Below, piece after piece: positions 29,697-41,224 of a stretch of 63,555 nt of DNA. Location: NCBI RefSeq assembly GCF_018260405.1, contig NZ_JAGLBG010000005.1, positions 1 through 63,555 on the forward strand. The letters run 5' to 3'. Under the pieces are notes generated by a model. The model worked only from the letters and a program-made list of their open reading frames with translations. It was not told the origin of the DNA and made no database searches. Each line of letters opens with the position of its first letter. The stretch's first letter is position 1. Origin of the DNA: Deinococcus sp. (GTDB lineage: Bacteria; Deinococcota; Deinococci; Deinococcales; Deinococcaceae). Made by a program: the position numbers and the translations under genes.

Positions 29697-31065
29697 GTCT
29701 ACCCAAACGCGATCCGGTCAGGTGCCGGGTCGTTTTTCATTGGCTGTTCCGTTGCTCCTGGGGACGCTTTTCGCCGTTCCCCTCCTGATTAACCCAGGTG
29801 TATTCAGCAGTTTCGACCAAACGTATCTTTTGCCGCGTCTGTGGCTTATCTACGGTATTGTGCTGCCGTGCGGCCTCCTCCTGCTGGGCCATTTCCGCGT
29901 TCCCTGGCAGCTTCCCCGGTCTTTATTGGCACTGGTGGGCGTCTTTTTACTCTGGCTCGCCGTATCGGTTCTGGTGACAGGGGCAGGCTGGCCGGGGTGG
30001 TGGGGGCAGGCTGACCGGGCCGACGGCGTTCTGATGCACGCCGTGTATGTCCTGCTGGCCCTCTGTGGCTGGCGGCTGGGAACTGCCGACCCCGAATGGC
30101 GACCGAAATTCTCAGCGGCGCTACTGATCGGCGGCGGCCTGCTGGCCCTCACGAATATCGCGCAGCAGTTGCACCTGGCCGGAATCGCCAACGAGTATGC
30201 CCTCTCTGGGGTAGCCGCGAACCCTTTTGGCGGTACGCTTGGAAATCGGGGGTACATGGGCGGCGCTCTGGCCCTGTTGTTGCCCGGCAGTCTCTGGGCC
30301 ATGTCGTATGTTCCTGCCAGATATCAGCGAGCAGGCCAGCTGGCGGTCATGCTGGTGGCCTGGGGCTGGCTCGGAGCGTTTACCCGTGGGGCCTGGCTGG
30401 CAGGAGCGCTCGGGCTGGTCTGGCTGGCTTATTTTGAACGTCCCAGTCGTCAGGTCTGGCTTCCGGTTCTGGCCGGTCTTCTGGCTTTTGCACTAGTGAC
30501 GCCGCTCTATGACAACGCACGGCAGCTTTCCCTGGACGGCTCCGGCGGGCAGGAATTGACCGACAACAGTGGGCGAACCGTGCTCTGGAACTCGGCAGTG
30601 TACGGCATCAAACAGAAACCGGTCTTCGGCTGGGGCACGCCCGCGCTGCACCGAGTCATGAGTGTGCGTCCGCCACTGGACCTTCTCCGTGAAAACGGCA
30701 CTCTGAACGTGGCTGACTACAGGGCAGTCCGGCAAAATGCCCTGTCTGCTCCAATTTTCCTGGTGACCTATCCGGGGGGCAAGAAGGAACGGGTCATGAT
30801 CAATAATGTCGACAAGGTTCACAATGAGTATCTCGACTACGCCCTAACTTACGGCCTTCCCGCCGCCCTCCTGTTTGTCACCCTGCTCGGCTGGGGCGTC
30901 TGGTCCGGACGAACGGCAGCCTCTGGCCTGTCTGCCGGACTGATCAGTTACGCCCTGTTTTTATGCACGTGGCCGGAAATTATCCGTTTTGCGCCTATCG
31001 CGTGGTTCATGCTGGGCCTTAGCCTGGCGGCGGGTGCCTGGCAAAACCGGTCGGGCACCGCATAA
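29665..31065 (+). CDS. O-antigen ligase / pilin glycosyltransferase-like membrane protein
   Basis: 466 residues with about 11-12 membrane segments and a large outer loop (about 290-390). The Wzy_C signature is near VDKVHNEYLDYALTYGLPAA, preceded by SGRTVLWNSAVYGIKQKPVFG with GWG. Members ligate lipid-linked glycans to lipid A core or, as PglL/TfpO, to pilins. Position directly after two pilins suggests pilin O-glycosylation. ATG 29665 overlaps the second pilin by 32 nt; a later start around 29740 cannot be excluded. Confidence 0.82.
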   Translation: MKTASLFRAAESTQTRSGQVPGRFSLAVPLLLGTLFAVPLLINPGVFSSFDQTYLLPRLWLIYGIVLPCGLLLLGHFRVPWQLPRSLLALVGVFLLWLAVSVLVTGAGWPGWWGQADRADGVLMHAVYVLLALCGWRLGTADPEWRPKFSAALLIGGGLLALTNIAQQLHLAGIANEYALSGVAANPFGGTLGNRGYMGGALALLLPGSLWAMSYVPARYQRAGQLAVMLVAWGWLGAFTRGAWLAGALGLVWLAYFERPSRQVWLPVLAGLLAFALVTPLYDNARQLSLDGSGGQELTDNSGRTVLWNSAVYGIKQKPVFGWGTPALHRVMSVRPPLDLLRENGTLNVADYRAVRQNALSAPIFLVTYPGGKKERVMINNVDKVHNEYLDYALTYGLPAALLFVTLLGWGVWSGRTAASGLSAGLISYALFLCTWPEIIRFAPIAWFMLGLSLAAGAWQNRSGTA

Positions 31066-31310
31066 TACGAACTGCCGATTGAACCGGGGGTCGTTTTAGA
31101 GCAGTTTGCAAAAAGATGGCGCTCATTTGACCATCTTTTTGCCGAGTGGAACGAGTGAAAAAGAAAGAGCAGGACGTAGAATGAAGGGGGCGGCGGTGTT
31201 TTTCCGACGTCCTCATCATTCGGAGAACTGCTCTAGATTCAAGCCGGGCGCAGGCGAGTGGGAAAAGATACGGGTTTGGCTAAATGCTGACGCTTTCTTC
31301 GTCTTGTAAC
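31066..31310 (+). repeat. Family 1 repeat, copy G, split by a family 2 element
   Basis: The left half (31066-31096, TACGAACTGCCGATTGAACC and GGGGGTCGTTT) and right half (31236-31310, GATTCAAGCCGGGCGCAGGC, then GAAAAGATACGGGTTTGG) together restore one family 1 unit. The split falls in the GTTTT/GGATTCAA junction of the core. The left half begins at the ligase stop codon (TAATACGAACTG). Confidence 0.8.
31097..31235 (-). mobile_element. Family 2 MITE-like element, copy 2, nested
   Basis: 139 bp with ends TAGAGCAGTTTGC and GAACTGCTCTA (plus strand), inserted into a family 1 repeat. Removing it with one TA restores the interrupted repeat, which supports a TA target as used by IS630/Tc1-type transposases. 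It has an internal A/T-rich hairpin next to one end. It encodes nothing. Confidence 0.85.
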
Positions 31311-31342
31311 GCACCAAACGGGACGCTGATGGCCGGGCGGCT

Positions 31343-32068
31343 TTACGGAATGCGCCGGACTGGCAGGCGCACCCAGCCCCGCCGCGAAATCCAGCGCAGG
31401 GCCACGACCACCAGTGCGCCGCACAGCTGGGCGTCAAAATGAGACATCCTGGGGTACAGCAACCAGACGGCAGCGGCCCCGGCAGCCGCAGCGGTGGCAT
31501 AAAGCTGATCGCTGCGGTACATGATCTCCGGCACTTCATTGGCAATCAGGTCGCGCACGATGCCGCCGCCCACACCGCTGAGCATTCCGGCGAACACGAC
31601 CCCCAGCGGCCCCAGCCCAAAATTAATCGCTCCTACTGCACCGGACGCCGCAAACAGGGCCAGACCTAAGGTGTCGAAAAAGCTCATGGTGCGCTCGAAA
31701 CGCGCCAGCCGCTCTCCCAGGCTGAAGCCCAGCAGCGAACCCACGATCGCCATCCAGAGGTAACTTTCGTCGCGCAAGAACAGTGGCGGTGTCTGGCCGG
31801 TCAAGGTGTCACGAATAGCGCCCCCGCCCACCGCCGTGACGCAGCCCAGCACCACCACACCAAACAGATCGAATTTTTTGCGGACTCCGAGCAGGGCGCC
31901 CGACATGGCAAAGGCCAGGATACCGATCAAGTCGAGCCAGTGCAGTCCGGTTTCAAGCGTGTGGGGCGTCAGGAGAATCTCGGGCACGGCCACCAGTTTA
32001 GGGGCAGTTCGCGCAACGGATGGAATGACCGCTTCCCCTGTCCAGAAAGCTGATCGACCAAGCCTCAT
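31343..32068 (-). CDS. Trimeric intracellular cation channel family protein (UPF0126)
   Basis: Membrane protein with seven hydrophobic segments formed by two repeats of three spans, each with a glycine-rich motif: TAVGGGAIRDTLTG and SGVGGGIVRDLIAN. This is the bacterial TRIC (YadS) family. From ATG 32068 the product has 241 residues; the family-conserved part starts near LDLIGILAFAMSGA, so GTG 31993 is an alternative start. Ion selectivity is not predictable here. Confidence 0.85.
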   Translation of the reverse strand: MRLGRSAFWTGEAVIPSVARTAPKLVAVPEILLTPHTLETGLHWLDLIGILAFAMSGALLGVRKKFDLFGVVVLGCVTAVGGGAIRDTLTGQTPPLFLRDESYLWMAIVGSLLGFSLGERLARFERTMSFFDTLGLALFAASGAVGAINFGLGPLGVVFAGMLSGVGGGIVRDLIANEVPEIMYRSDQLYATAAAAGAAAVWLLYPRMSHFDAQLCGALVVVALRWISRRGWVRLPVRRIP

Positions 32069-32150
32069 TGCTTCGCTTGAAACCGTTCCCCGGAATTTCC
32101 CTATGGCCTTCAACCGCCTACCAGATAAGCAGGGGCGAGGCCCGGATAAC

Positions 32151-32205
32151 CTGATACGGACTGGTTCGCTCAATTCGAGCAGACTCCTGGAGCTAGGCCG
32201 CAAAG
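32151..32205 (+). repeat. Partial family 1-like repeat
   Basis: TGATACGGACTGGTTCGCTCAATTCGAGCAGACT matches only the start and the hairpin idea of family 1. A similar short start occurs right after the csaB stop (14731-14745). Confidence 0.35.
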
Positions 32206-32236
32206 CAGTAGGGAACGGCGCTCTAAAGCTGGAACA

Positions 32237-32968
32237 TCACTTCGCGGTCACGAGGGCCAGCACCCACAGCGCGTCACGGGGCACTGGTAGGGTGCAGGTG
32301 AGTTGGCCGCCGCAGCCGGGCCACTTGTTGGGGTTGTCGGGCGTGCCGGGCATCTGGGCACCCACGATATTCAGCCTGCCCGTGATTTTGCTGAAGTAGG
32401 TCAACTGATCCAGCGGCGCAGACGCCGTCACACTCTGCGCCACCGTCGGCTTACCCAGTTGCAGTGCAGCGCGACTAGCCTGGAGCGGGCCGGAATAGAC
32501 GTGCTGTGGCCGCCCCAGATAGTCCAGCGCATACCGCCAGCCCTTGCTGCCGCTGCCGCCCGACACGGTGGCAGTTCTGGTTTTCGCGTCCCAGTTAAGG
32601 TTCTGGCCTGACAGCTTGATCAGTGGGGCCAAAGAAGTCAGCTTGAAGGTCTGAGTTATGTTCGGCTCGGTGACTAGCGCCGGAATCAGGCGCAGCGTTT
32701 GCCCCCCAACAGACACCGAATCTTTTCCCACAGCGCAGTCCAGGCCAAGCAGGTCGCACGCCTCGGCGGGAGGCACCAGCACCTGACCGGACGCCAGTTG
32801 TGGCATGACCGTTTTTGCCCCTACCCAGGCCAGATGTTCAAAACGCACCCGCACCGGCTGAGGCTGCGCGGCCTGCGCCGGGGCCCCAGCAGCCCAGGTT
32901 GCAGCGGCCCCGGCCAGCAGCGCTATCTGGGCCAACCAACTGCGTTTTTTCCACTTATCACTTACCAC
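32237..32968 (-). CDS. Secreted protein with stalk-like domain, last gene of an unknown operon
   Basis: 243 residues. GTG 32968 is preferred because GGGAGGTG lies 8 nt upstream. A signal peptide with LAQIALLAGAAATWAAGAPAQA is followed by a copper-amine-oxidase N-like unit (ASGQVLVPPAEACDLLGL, DSVSVGGQTLRL), NWDAKTRTATVSGG, and a C-terminal part with cysteines (GCGGQLTC). The frame continues to GTG 32989, which would overlap the stop of the preceding gene. Function unknown. Confidence 0.65.
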   Translation of the reverse strand: MVSDKWKKRSWLAQIALLAGAAATWAAGAPAQAAQPQPVRVRFEHLAWVGAKTVMPQLASGQVLVPPAEACDLLGLDCAVGKDSVSVGGQTLRLIPALVTEPNITQTFKLTSLAPLIKLSGQNLNWDAKTRTATVSGGSGSKGWRYALDYLGRPQHVYSGPLQASRAALQLGKPTVAQSVTASAPLDQLTYFSKITGRLNIVGAQMPGTPDNPNKWPGCGGQLTCTLPVPRDALWVLALVTAK

Positions 32969-32985
32969 TGTCCGCTCACCTCCCT

Positions 32986-34056
32986 TCACACCAAATCCAC
33001 GCTATCGGTTTCGCTGCCAGCGTCCCGGAACTCTATCTTCCACTTTGGCCCCAGGCCGTCGCCGCGCACGCCCTCAGGCGACTGGGGGGCCGGAAAACTG
33101 CAATAGCCGCCAGTCTGCTCGGCCTTCCAGGGCTGGGCGTCGGCCTCACTGGTGCCGATGTCGCTGCTGCGCCAGTTCACGCCACGCAAAAAGCTGCCGC
33201 TTTGCAGGTTCTGGTGGCCGGTGGTCTGGCCGATGGTGGTCATACGCTTCAGGATAGTTGCGCCGCCAGTTCTACTGCCCGCCGGAGTCCAGCCGAAACT
33301 GGAATCCACCGGGGCGCTGAGGGTCAGGGTGGTCTCGGTACGGTCAAGGTTGGTGACTCCGCGAATGAACAGGTTCAGGAGGGTTAAATCGGCGTCGGTG
33401 GACACCCAGAAGGTCAGGGTGGCATTCTGGCCCGCCGCCAGCCGCCAGGGGTCGCCCCCGGCCTGCCGCTGGTCAGAGACGGTCACCGCGCTGGGGCCGC
33501 TCGGCTGCTGCACCAGAAAGAAGGGTGCCCAGTCGTCGTGCGGGCCATTGACATAGCGCCCGTGCTGAACTCCGGCGTCCACCGCGCCGCCCTTGCCGCC
33601 CCAGCCGCCCATATAGATAAAGGCCGTGTCACCGTGCCCGGCTTCTTTGGCCTCATGGACCTCGCCCGCGTCGGCGCTGGGGAGGTACACCTGGCTGGAC
33701 TGGTAGGCGTAGCCCGGGTTGCTGAACACCCGGCGGTATGGCCCGCTGCGCTCGTCCTTGCAACTGACTTGCACACCCTGAGCCGTTGCAGGAGCGCCGC
33801 CCAGCACACCCGAAATCAGCCCCCCGAGGCCGCCGCCGTCACCCGTGGTGGCCTGAGCCGTCAACGGGTGAAAGCGGTGAAAGACCAGCGCCCCGGCCAG
33901 AGCAGCGCTGTTGGCGGTGATTCCGTCAGCGGTCAAGATCGCCACATGCCGCGCCTGTTCCGGGGACAGGTGGCGCGAGACGCGTCGCAGCAGCTCGGGG
34001 TCGGAGCCGCATGCCTGGGGGGGCACAGGTGAGCGGCGGGGAAGATGCAGGGTCAT
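32986..34056 (-). CDS. Uncharacterised 356-residue protein of the same operon
   Basis: No domain recognised. The first 75 residues look cytoplasmic or signal-less (RRVSRHLSPEQARHVAILTA), then a Gly-rich segment (TGDGGGLGGLISGVLGG). The rest is beta-rich with many Trp, Gly and Ser (AFIYMGGWGGKGG, NATLTFWVSTDADLTLLNLF) like a secreted beta-sandwich. It starts inside the stop codon of the upstream membrane-protein gene (ATGA) and is followed closely by the secreted protein gene. Confidence 0.65.
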   Translation of the reverse strand: MTLHLPRRSPVPPQACGSDPELLRRVSRHLSPEQARHVAILTADGITANSAALAGALVFHRFHPLTAQATTGDGGGLGGLISGVLGGAPATAQGVQVSCKDERSGPYRRVFSNPGYAYQSSQVYLPSADAGEVHEAKEAGHGDTAFIYMGGWGGKGGAVDAGVQHGRYVNGPHDDWAPFFLVQQPSGPSAVTVSDQRQAGGDPWRLAAGQNATLTFWVSTDADLTLLNLFIRGVTNLDRTETTLTLSAPVDSSFGWTPAGSRTGGATILKRMTTIGQTTGHQNLQSGSFLRGVNWRSSDIGTSEADAQPWKAEQTGGYCSFPAPQSPEGVRGDGLGPKWKIEFRDAGSETDSVDLV

Positions 34057-34577
34057 GCGGTCATCTTACGGGTTGCGCACCGGGCGGCGGCGGCGTCTCC
34101 GGCGGCCAGGCCCAGCAAAAATGCCGCTCCCAGCACGCAGGACATGAACAGCCCCCGGTTGGTCGCGCCGTCCAGCTGGGCGTAAAGTTGCTCGTCCAGA
34201 TACGGGCCGTGAGCGTAGACCGGGCCTAATACCAGCTGGTAGAACACGGAAAACATCATTGGCAGCGGCAAAGGCGACAGCCAGGGCCGACGCAGCACTG
34301 CCCAGAAGGTCAGCCCGGCGGTGAGCAGCACGAGCGCTGCTGTCTGCGCCTGAAAAAGCTGCATGACGTGAACGGTCTGCGGCATCCGCGCAGCCGCCAG
34401 CCCCGCTTCGTGAAGGTAGCCCCACAGCGACACCCCTGGCATAAAGAGCGCCGCTAGCCCCCAAAACAGCCGCCACGCCCACCCCTGCGGAATGACGCGC
34501 CCCAGCCAGCCCGCGCCGAAACTGAACGGCAAAAGCAGCAGCAATGGCACGCTCAGAAACAGCAGAAAGCCGCTCAT
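34053..34577 (-). CDS. Multi-span membrane protein of the same operon
   Basis: 174 residues with about five hydrophobic segments (FLLFLSVPLLLLLPFSFGAG, AWRLFWGLAALFMPGVSLWG, TAALVLLTAGLTFWAVL, LPMMFSVFYQLVLGP, GLFMSCVLGAAFLLGLAAGD). No family recognised. Both of its ends overlap neighbouring genes by 4 nt (ATGA). Confidence 0.7.
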   Translation of the reverse strand: MSGFLLFLSVPLLLLLPFSFGAGWLGRVIPQGWAWRLFWGLAALFMPGVSLWGYLHEAGLAAARMPQTVHVMQLFQAQTAALVLLTAGLTFWAVLRRPWLSPLPLPMMFSVFYQLVLGPVYAHGPYLDEQLYAQLDGATNRGLFMSCVLGAAFLLGLAAGDAAAARCATRKMTA

Positions 34578-34711
34578 GCGGGCAGACCTGGGCGGGCCGA
34601 GGCTTTTTGCGCCGCCCCCTGCCCCGCACCTACTGCCACGCGGTACAGCAGGCCCGACCCCAGCGCCCCGGCCACTGCGAACGTCAGCAGCAGAAAAGGA
34701 AAAGGCGGCAC
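34574..34711 (-). CDS. Possible 45-residue single-span membrane protein
   Basis: A GTG-started frame of 45 codons (VPPFPFLLLTFAVAGALGSG, LLYRVAVGAGQG...) with one clear membrane segment. Its TGA overlaps the ATG of the next membrane-protein gene (ATGA), matching the coupling used in the rest of this operon. There is no evident Shine-Dalgarno sequence, so the start is uncertain. Confidence 0.45.
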   Translation of the reverse strand: MPPFPFLLLTFAVAGALGSGLLYRVAVGAGQGAAQKASARPGLPA

Positions 34712-34848
34712 GGGCGCAGGTTAGGGGCTGGCGCGTTCAGGCGCGTCCACCAAAGGGAGGAGCGGCGATCAGAGCGGGCCGGTAGCACTGGAGAGACCAG
34801 GGACTCTGCTCCGGTACACTGTCTCCCTGTGACACTGCGAGGCCACCT

Positions 34849-35670
34849 ATGAATCCTGCCGCCTACGGCCTACTGTCCTCACTGATATACGGTGTCGGGG
34901 ACTTTCTGTCGGGCATGGCCAGCCGCCGCGATTCGCCGCTGCGGGTCGCGGCACTGACCCATCCGCTGAGCGCATTGGCTCTGGGTCTGCTGGCCTTTTT
35001 GTTGCACCAGCCGCTGCCCCCGGCCAGCGACCTGTGGTGGGGTGTGGCGGGCGGTCTGGTCGGTCTGGGGGCTATTCTGGCCTTTTACCGGGCGCTAGCG
35101 CTGGGGCCGATGGGTGCGGTGTCGGTTAGTGCGGGGGCACTTTCGGCAGCGGTGCCTGTAGCTATCGGCATCATTGGCGGCGAGACGCTGGGTCTAAACG
35201 GCTGGCTCGGAGCACTGGCCGTCCTGATCGGCACCGCCATGCTTAGCCTGCACCCCGGCGAACGGGGCGGCAACGGCGTGACCATTGGCATTCTGGCAGG
35301 CATCGGCTTCGGCTTCTTCTTTACGCTGCTGGGTCAGGCACACTCCGCGCAGGGCATCTTATGGACGCTGGCGGTGGCCCGCCTCGCCAGTGCGCTGGTC
35401 ATCTTGCCTATTGCGGCCAAAATGGTCGGGCTGCGGCCCCAGGCTCCGGCGCTGGTCTTCGGCTCCGCACCGTTCGACATGGCGGGCAACCTGCTTTACC
35501 TGCTCGCGGTTCAGGGCGGCGGGCTGGCAATCGGGGCGCTGCTGTCCAGTCTGTACCCGGCGTTCACGACCCTGCTGGCGGTTGTCGTGCTGCGCGAACG
35601 CCTCAAGCCCATGCAATGGGTCGGCGTGGTCATAGCGATGATCGGGGCTGTGCTGCTGTCTGCCAAATGA
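34849..35670 (+). CDS. DMT/EamA family transporter
   Basis: 273 residues with ten predicted spans in two EamA halves. The first half ends with GAILAFYRALALGPMGAVS and the second with GALLSSLYPAFTTLLAVVVL then RERLKPMQWVG, the usual EamA signatures. Substrate unknown (metabolite or amino acid export is typical). Confidence 0.88.
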   Translation: MNPAAYGLLSSLIYGVGDFLSGMASRRDSPLRVAALTHPLSALALGLLAFLLHQPLPPASDLWWGVAGGLVGLGAILAFYRALALGPMGAVSVSAGALSAAVPVAIGIIGGETLGLNGWLGALAVLIGTAMLSLHPGERGGNGVTIGILAGIGFGFFFTLLGQAHSAQGILWTLAVARLASALVILPIAAKMVGLRPQAPALVFGSAPFDMAGNLLYLLAVQGGGLAIGALLSSLYPAFTTLLAVVVLRERLKPMQWVGVVIAMIGAVLLSAK

Positions 35671-35793
35671 CCCGCAAGGGACGAGGGTAAAACGGAGAGG
35701 ATTAAAGAGGTCGGGAACCTTTTTAATTTCGTGTCAGACAGATTTTTTCGGACTTCTTCTATTCCAGGTTATGCAACTGTCCGAACCATTGCT

Positions 35794-35929
35794 CAGAGCA
35801 TTGTGCAAAAAGATGGTACTCTTTTGACCCTCTTTTTGCCGAGTGGAACAAGTGAAAGAAAAAGAGCAGGACGTAGAATGAAGGGGGCGGCGGTGTTGTT
35901 CCGACGTGCCCGTCATTCGGAGAACTCCT

Positions 35930-35932
<3 letters not shown>
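35794..35932 (-). mobile_element. Family 2 MITE-like element, copy 3
   Basis: 139 bp. On the minus strand it begins TAGAGGAGTTCTCCGAATG and ends TTTTTGCACAATGCTCTG. The first TAG is read in frame as the stop codon of the radical SAM gene ending at 35930. The hairpin stem near its right end is well kept. Confidence 0.8.
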
Positions 35933-37444
<1,512 letters not shown>

Positions 37445-37540
37445 GTATTCACCCCTTTCGAGGCAAATCCGGCGGCCCCGATCAAACAAAGTAGTTTAAC
37501 AGATTGGGCCAGGGGATTCCAGGAAAATGGTGATATTTGG

Positions 37541-38593
37541 CTATTTGTGGCGGTAGTTCTGAGCAGGATGGTTTTGAGCATCGCGCCAGACCTCCCAGCC
37601 GTTTTTGGAGCCGCCTGAAATATCAACTCCAGGTGTGCTTGGCGAGTCATAAGAATAATCTTTTTCGTAACGCAGTAAGTTGCCCTCAATAGCGCTCAGA
37701 GTGCCTTCAGTGAGCATCTTTGCTCGGCGCTTTTCCAAAGATTTTGCGTTTGAACCATTGCCAAGAATGATGTTCCGAGCGGTACTGCCAGCCCGCACGG
37801 TTCAAGTTCCATCATCAGGCCGATAAATTGCAGTCGCTTTTGCTGCGCCGATGCTGTAGGTGAACTCGATCTCCTCTGGCTTAAGCGACGCACTTGTTAC
37901 GCGCTTCAAAAGGACATCCCTTTCAGCTTCTGTAATCCGCCCCATTTTTGCCGCAGCGTCAGCAGCTTTCTCAAAGCTAGCAATCTCAAATTCGCTTTGC
38001 GTTTCTTCTACGACCCTGGTTTTCTCACGGCGAATCCGCGCTTCATCCTTGCGTTGTTGCTGGCGGTTGCTGACGGTCTGCACAACGTCGGCAAATGCGT
38101 CCCGTTCCCAACTGGGCGGATCGAGTAGGGCCGCTATATCTTCTCCAAAGTTCTGGTCATCACGCGACATTTCTATCGTCAGGGCAATTTTGGCGTTCCA
38201 GTCACCATCCAGGCGTTCATCCAGCACACGCCATAGCCGCCCGTTAGTCACAATGGCCCAGCGGGTGCCGACGCTCACGGCGTAATTCAGGGCCTGCTGA
38301 TAGTCACGGGCTTGCAAAGTTGCGCTCATCCCTTTCAGTTCCAGCGCAAACTGTCCGGTTCCACGGCGAACAAGAAAGTCGGCCCGGTTGCCGGTGACGT
38401 TGGTTTCTTCCGGGTGAACTTCTTCAGGATTCCATATGTCAAAACCAGCGGCGAGCAGGAGCCTAAGCACAATGCACTGGCGCACCACTGCTTCGCCGGG
38501 TGGATCGTCCAGCCAAACTTGAATGGCTTGTACGGCGCTCTGCACATCTGGAAGAGACATTTCGCGCAATATAGCGACCTTTTCCCGGTTCAC
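37541..38593 (-). pseudogene. HsdR_N nuclease-like / DUF4357 gene split by an in-frame TGA
   Basis: The first part (38593 to 37802, 263 residues) has a type I restriction N-terminal-like nuclease domain (GNRADFLVRRGTGQFALELK G, with an Asp...Glu-x-Lys core) and a helical middle. It ends AIYRPDDGT, then TGA, and in the same frame continues TVRAGSTARNIILGNGSNAK, then DYSYDSPSTPGVDISG and GSKNGWEVWRD, a DUF4357 domain. The stop falls inside DUF4357. A sense codon such as TGG would restore one protein of about 350 residues. GTG 38593 or ATG 38560 could be the start. It may still make the nuclease part. Confidence 0.75.
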
Positions 38594-38662
38594 AGAAAGC
38601 TCAGCACCGACATTTCTAAATCAACTTCCTTTTTTTTGCTGCGCCTCTGCCACAATGCCCCC

Positions 38663-39658
<996 letters not shown>

Positions 39659-39731
39659 GCGGGTTTGCGGGCAGGTGAAGGTTTTTCAGGCCTTCACGGG
39701 CATCAACTCCGTGCGTGAAATACTGGCAGCT

Positions 39732-41021
39732 ATGAAGTTCCGGTTTTCAGTTCCCTTTCTGACCACAGCCCTCGCTCTGGGGGCCGTGGCTTACGCTGTG
39801 GCTCCCGGGCCTGCTGCTCCCACCCCTGCCGCCTCCATCCCTACTGCGGCCACCACCGACAGTGCGGCTGCGGCAGGAGCAACGCCTGCTTCGGCACCCG
39901 CGCCCACTCCTGCTGCGCCCAGCCCACGGGCAAGCGGGCCACTGCTTATTACGGTGCGTACTCAGATTCCGGCGCTGATTGCAGGCCAAAAGACCACCAC
40001 CGCCTTTGTCCGCACGCTGCCTATTCCGGCGGAGCGGGCAGCCGAACTGCGGCGCGGCGGTAAAATCAGCACGCAACTTGGTATCGACCTGAACAAGTTC
40101 TTCGACCAGCTTGAAAATGCAGGCCAGGACGCCCGGTTCATGCAACTGGAAGATGGCCGCTGGGCCGCCGTGCAACGCAACAACCTTCAGATCGACCGCC
40201 AGGCCAGCCGCGCCAACGTTCTGGCAATGCTGAGTGACCCCCAGGCGGCTCAGGCCGATGTGGTCGTGACTGGGCAAACACCTCCCAAACGTACTCTGGA
40301 GTTTTTTATCTCCAGGGGCATTACCAACTTCCTGGCGACGGGTCAGACCAGTTATGACGGCAGCGGCGCGGACCGCATCACCAACATTCATGTCGGGGCT
40401 AAGAATTTTAAGGACCGCCTGTTTGATGGCAAGACTTTTTCCTTCAATCAGATGGTCGGCCCGATCACGGCGCGTAACGGTTACGTCGCGGGCCTGGTCA
40501 TTGCAGGCGACCAGACGGCCAGTGGCGTGGGGGGCGGTATCTGTCAGGTCAGCTCTACCGTCTTCCGTACGCTATACGGCGCCGGACTGCCCATCGTGCA
40601 GCGCCAGAACCACTCGTATCAGGTGCATTACTACGACCCGCAGGGCCTCGACGCCACCATCTACCAGCCCAGTCTCGACCTGCGCTTTGCCAATAACACC
40701 GGTGGGCCGCTGTGGTTCCAGACCGAGTGGGACGACAACGATCATATTCTCAGCGTCAGCGTGTTCGGCAAAGCCCCGCAATACAACGTGGTTATCGAGG
40801 AACCCAAAACCCTTAAAACCAGCCCCAGACCCAAAGACCGTCTGATTCCTGACCCCACGCTGGCGGCGGGCACCCGGCAGCAGGTGGATTGGGCCGCTCC
40901 CGGCGCAGTGATCGAGGTCACACGCAAGTTCATGCAGGGCAACAAGGAAGTCAAGCGCGACGTGCTGCGCAGCACCTACCGCCCCTGGCCCAACATCTTC
41001 AGGGTCGGCACCAAAAAGTAA
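39732..41021 (+). CDS. VanW family protein
   Basis: 429 residues with a signal peptide (FSVPFLTTALALGAVAYAVA), an Ala/Pro/Thr-rich linker (about 25-75) and a VanW domain (FSFNQMVGPITARNGYVAG, SGVGGGICQVSSTVFRTLYG, YYDPQGLDATIYQP). The first is preceded by a PG-binding-4-like region. Likely acts at or outside the cell wall; the biochemical role of VanW is unknown. Confidence 0.87.
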   Translation: MKFRFSVPFLTTALALGAVAYAVAPGPAAPTPAASIPTAATTDSAAAAGATPASAPAPTPAAPSPRASGPLLITVRTQIPALIAGQKTTTAFVRTLPIPAERAAELRRGGKISTQLGIDLNKFFDQLENAGQDARFMQLEDGRWAAVQRNNLQIDRQASRANVLAMLSDPQAAQADVVVTGQTPPKRTLEFFISRGITNFLATGQTSYDGSGADRITNIHVGAKNFKDRLFDGKTFSFNQMVGPITARNGYVAGLVIAGDQTASGVGGGICQVSSTVFRTLYGAGLPIVQRQNHSYQVHYYDPQGLDATIYQPSLDLRFANNTGGPLWFQTEWDDNDHILSVSVFGKAPQYNVVIEEPKTLKTSPRPKDRLIPDPTLAAGTRQQVDWAAPGAVIEVTRKFMQGNKEVKRDVLRSTYRPWPNIFRVGTKK

Positions 41022-41161
41022 GACGGACTACGCTAAATTCTGTGACCCCTGACCAAGCACCAGCTGTGCCTCCGCCGGACGGCTCTACGCCTCCACTTTT
41101 ACCAGAAGCTCCTTTTCGCCTTCTTGTTCTATTTGGGGCAGACGTGCATCATTAAGCAAAA

Positions 41162-41198
41162 GGGAGAGGCCAGCAAATAGCCTCTCCCCTCCCCCGTT
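41162..41198. terminator. Bidirectional terminator between VanW and parB genes
   Basis: GGGAGAGGC, a 9-nt loop and GCCTCTCCC, followed on the plus strand by a C-rich stretch and TTTT, and preceded by AAAA for the minus strand. Confidence 0.75.
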
Positions 41199-41224
41199 TT
41201 GTAACGACCGTTAAAGAGCGGCGT

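Noticed and set aside
41042..41155. A 37-codon frame after the VanW gene
   Set aside because: GTG start without a ribosome site, proline-rich and featureless; it may be a remnant of something, but I cannot support it.
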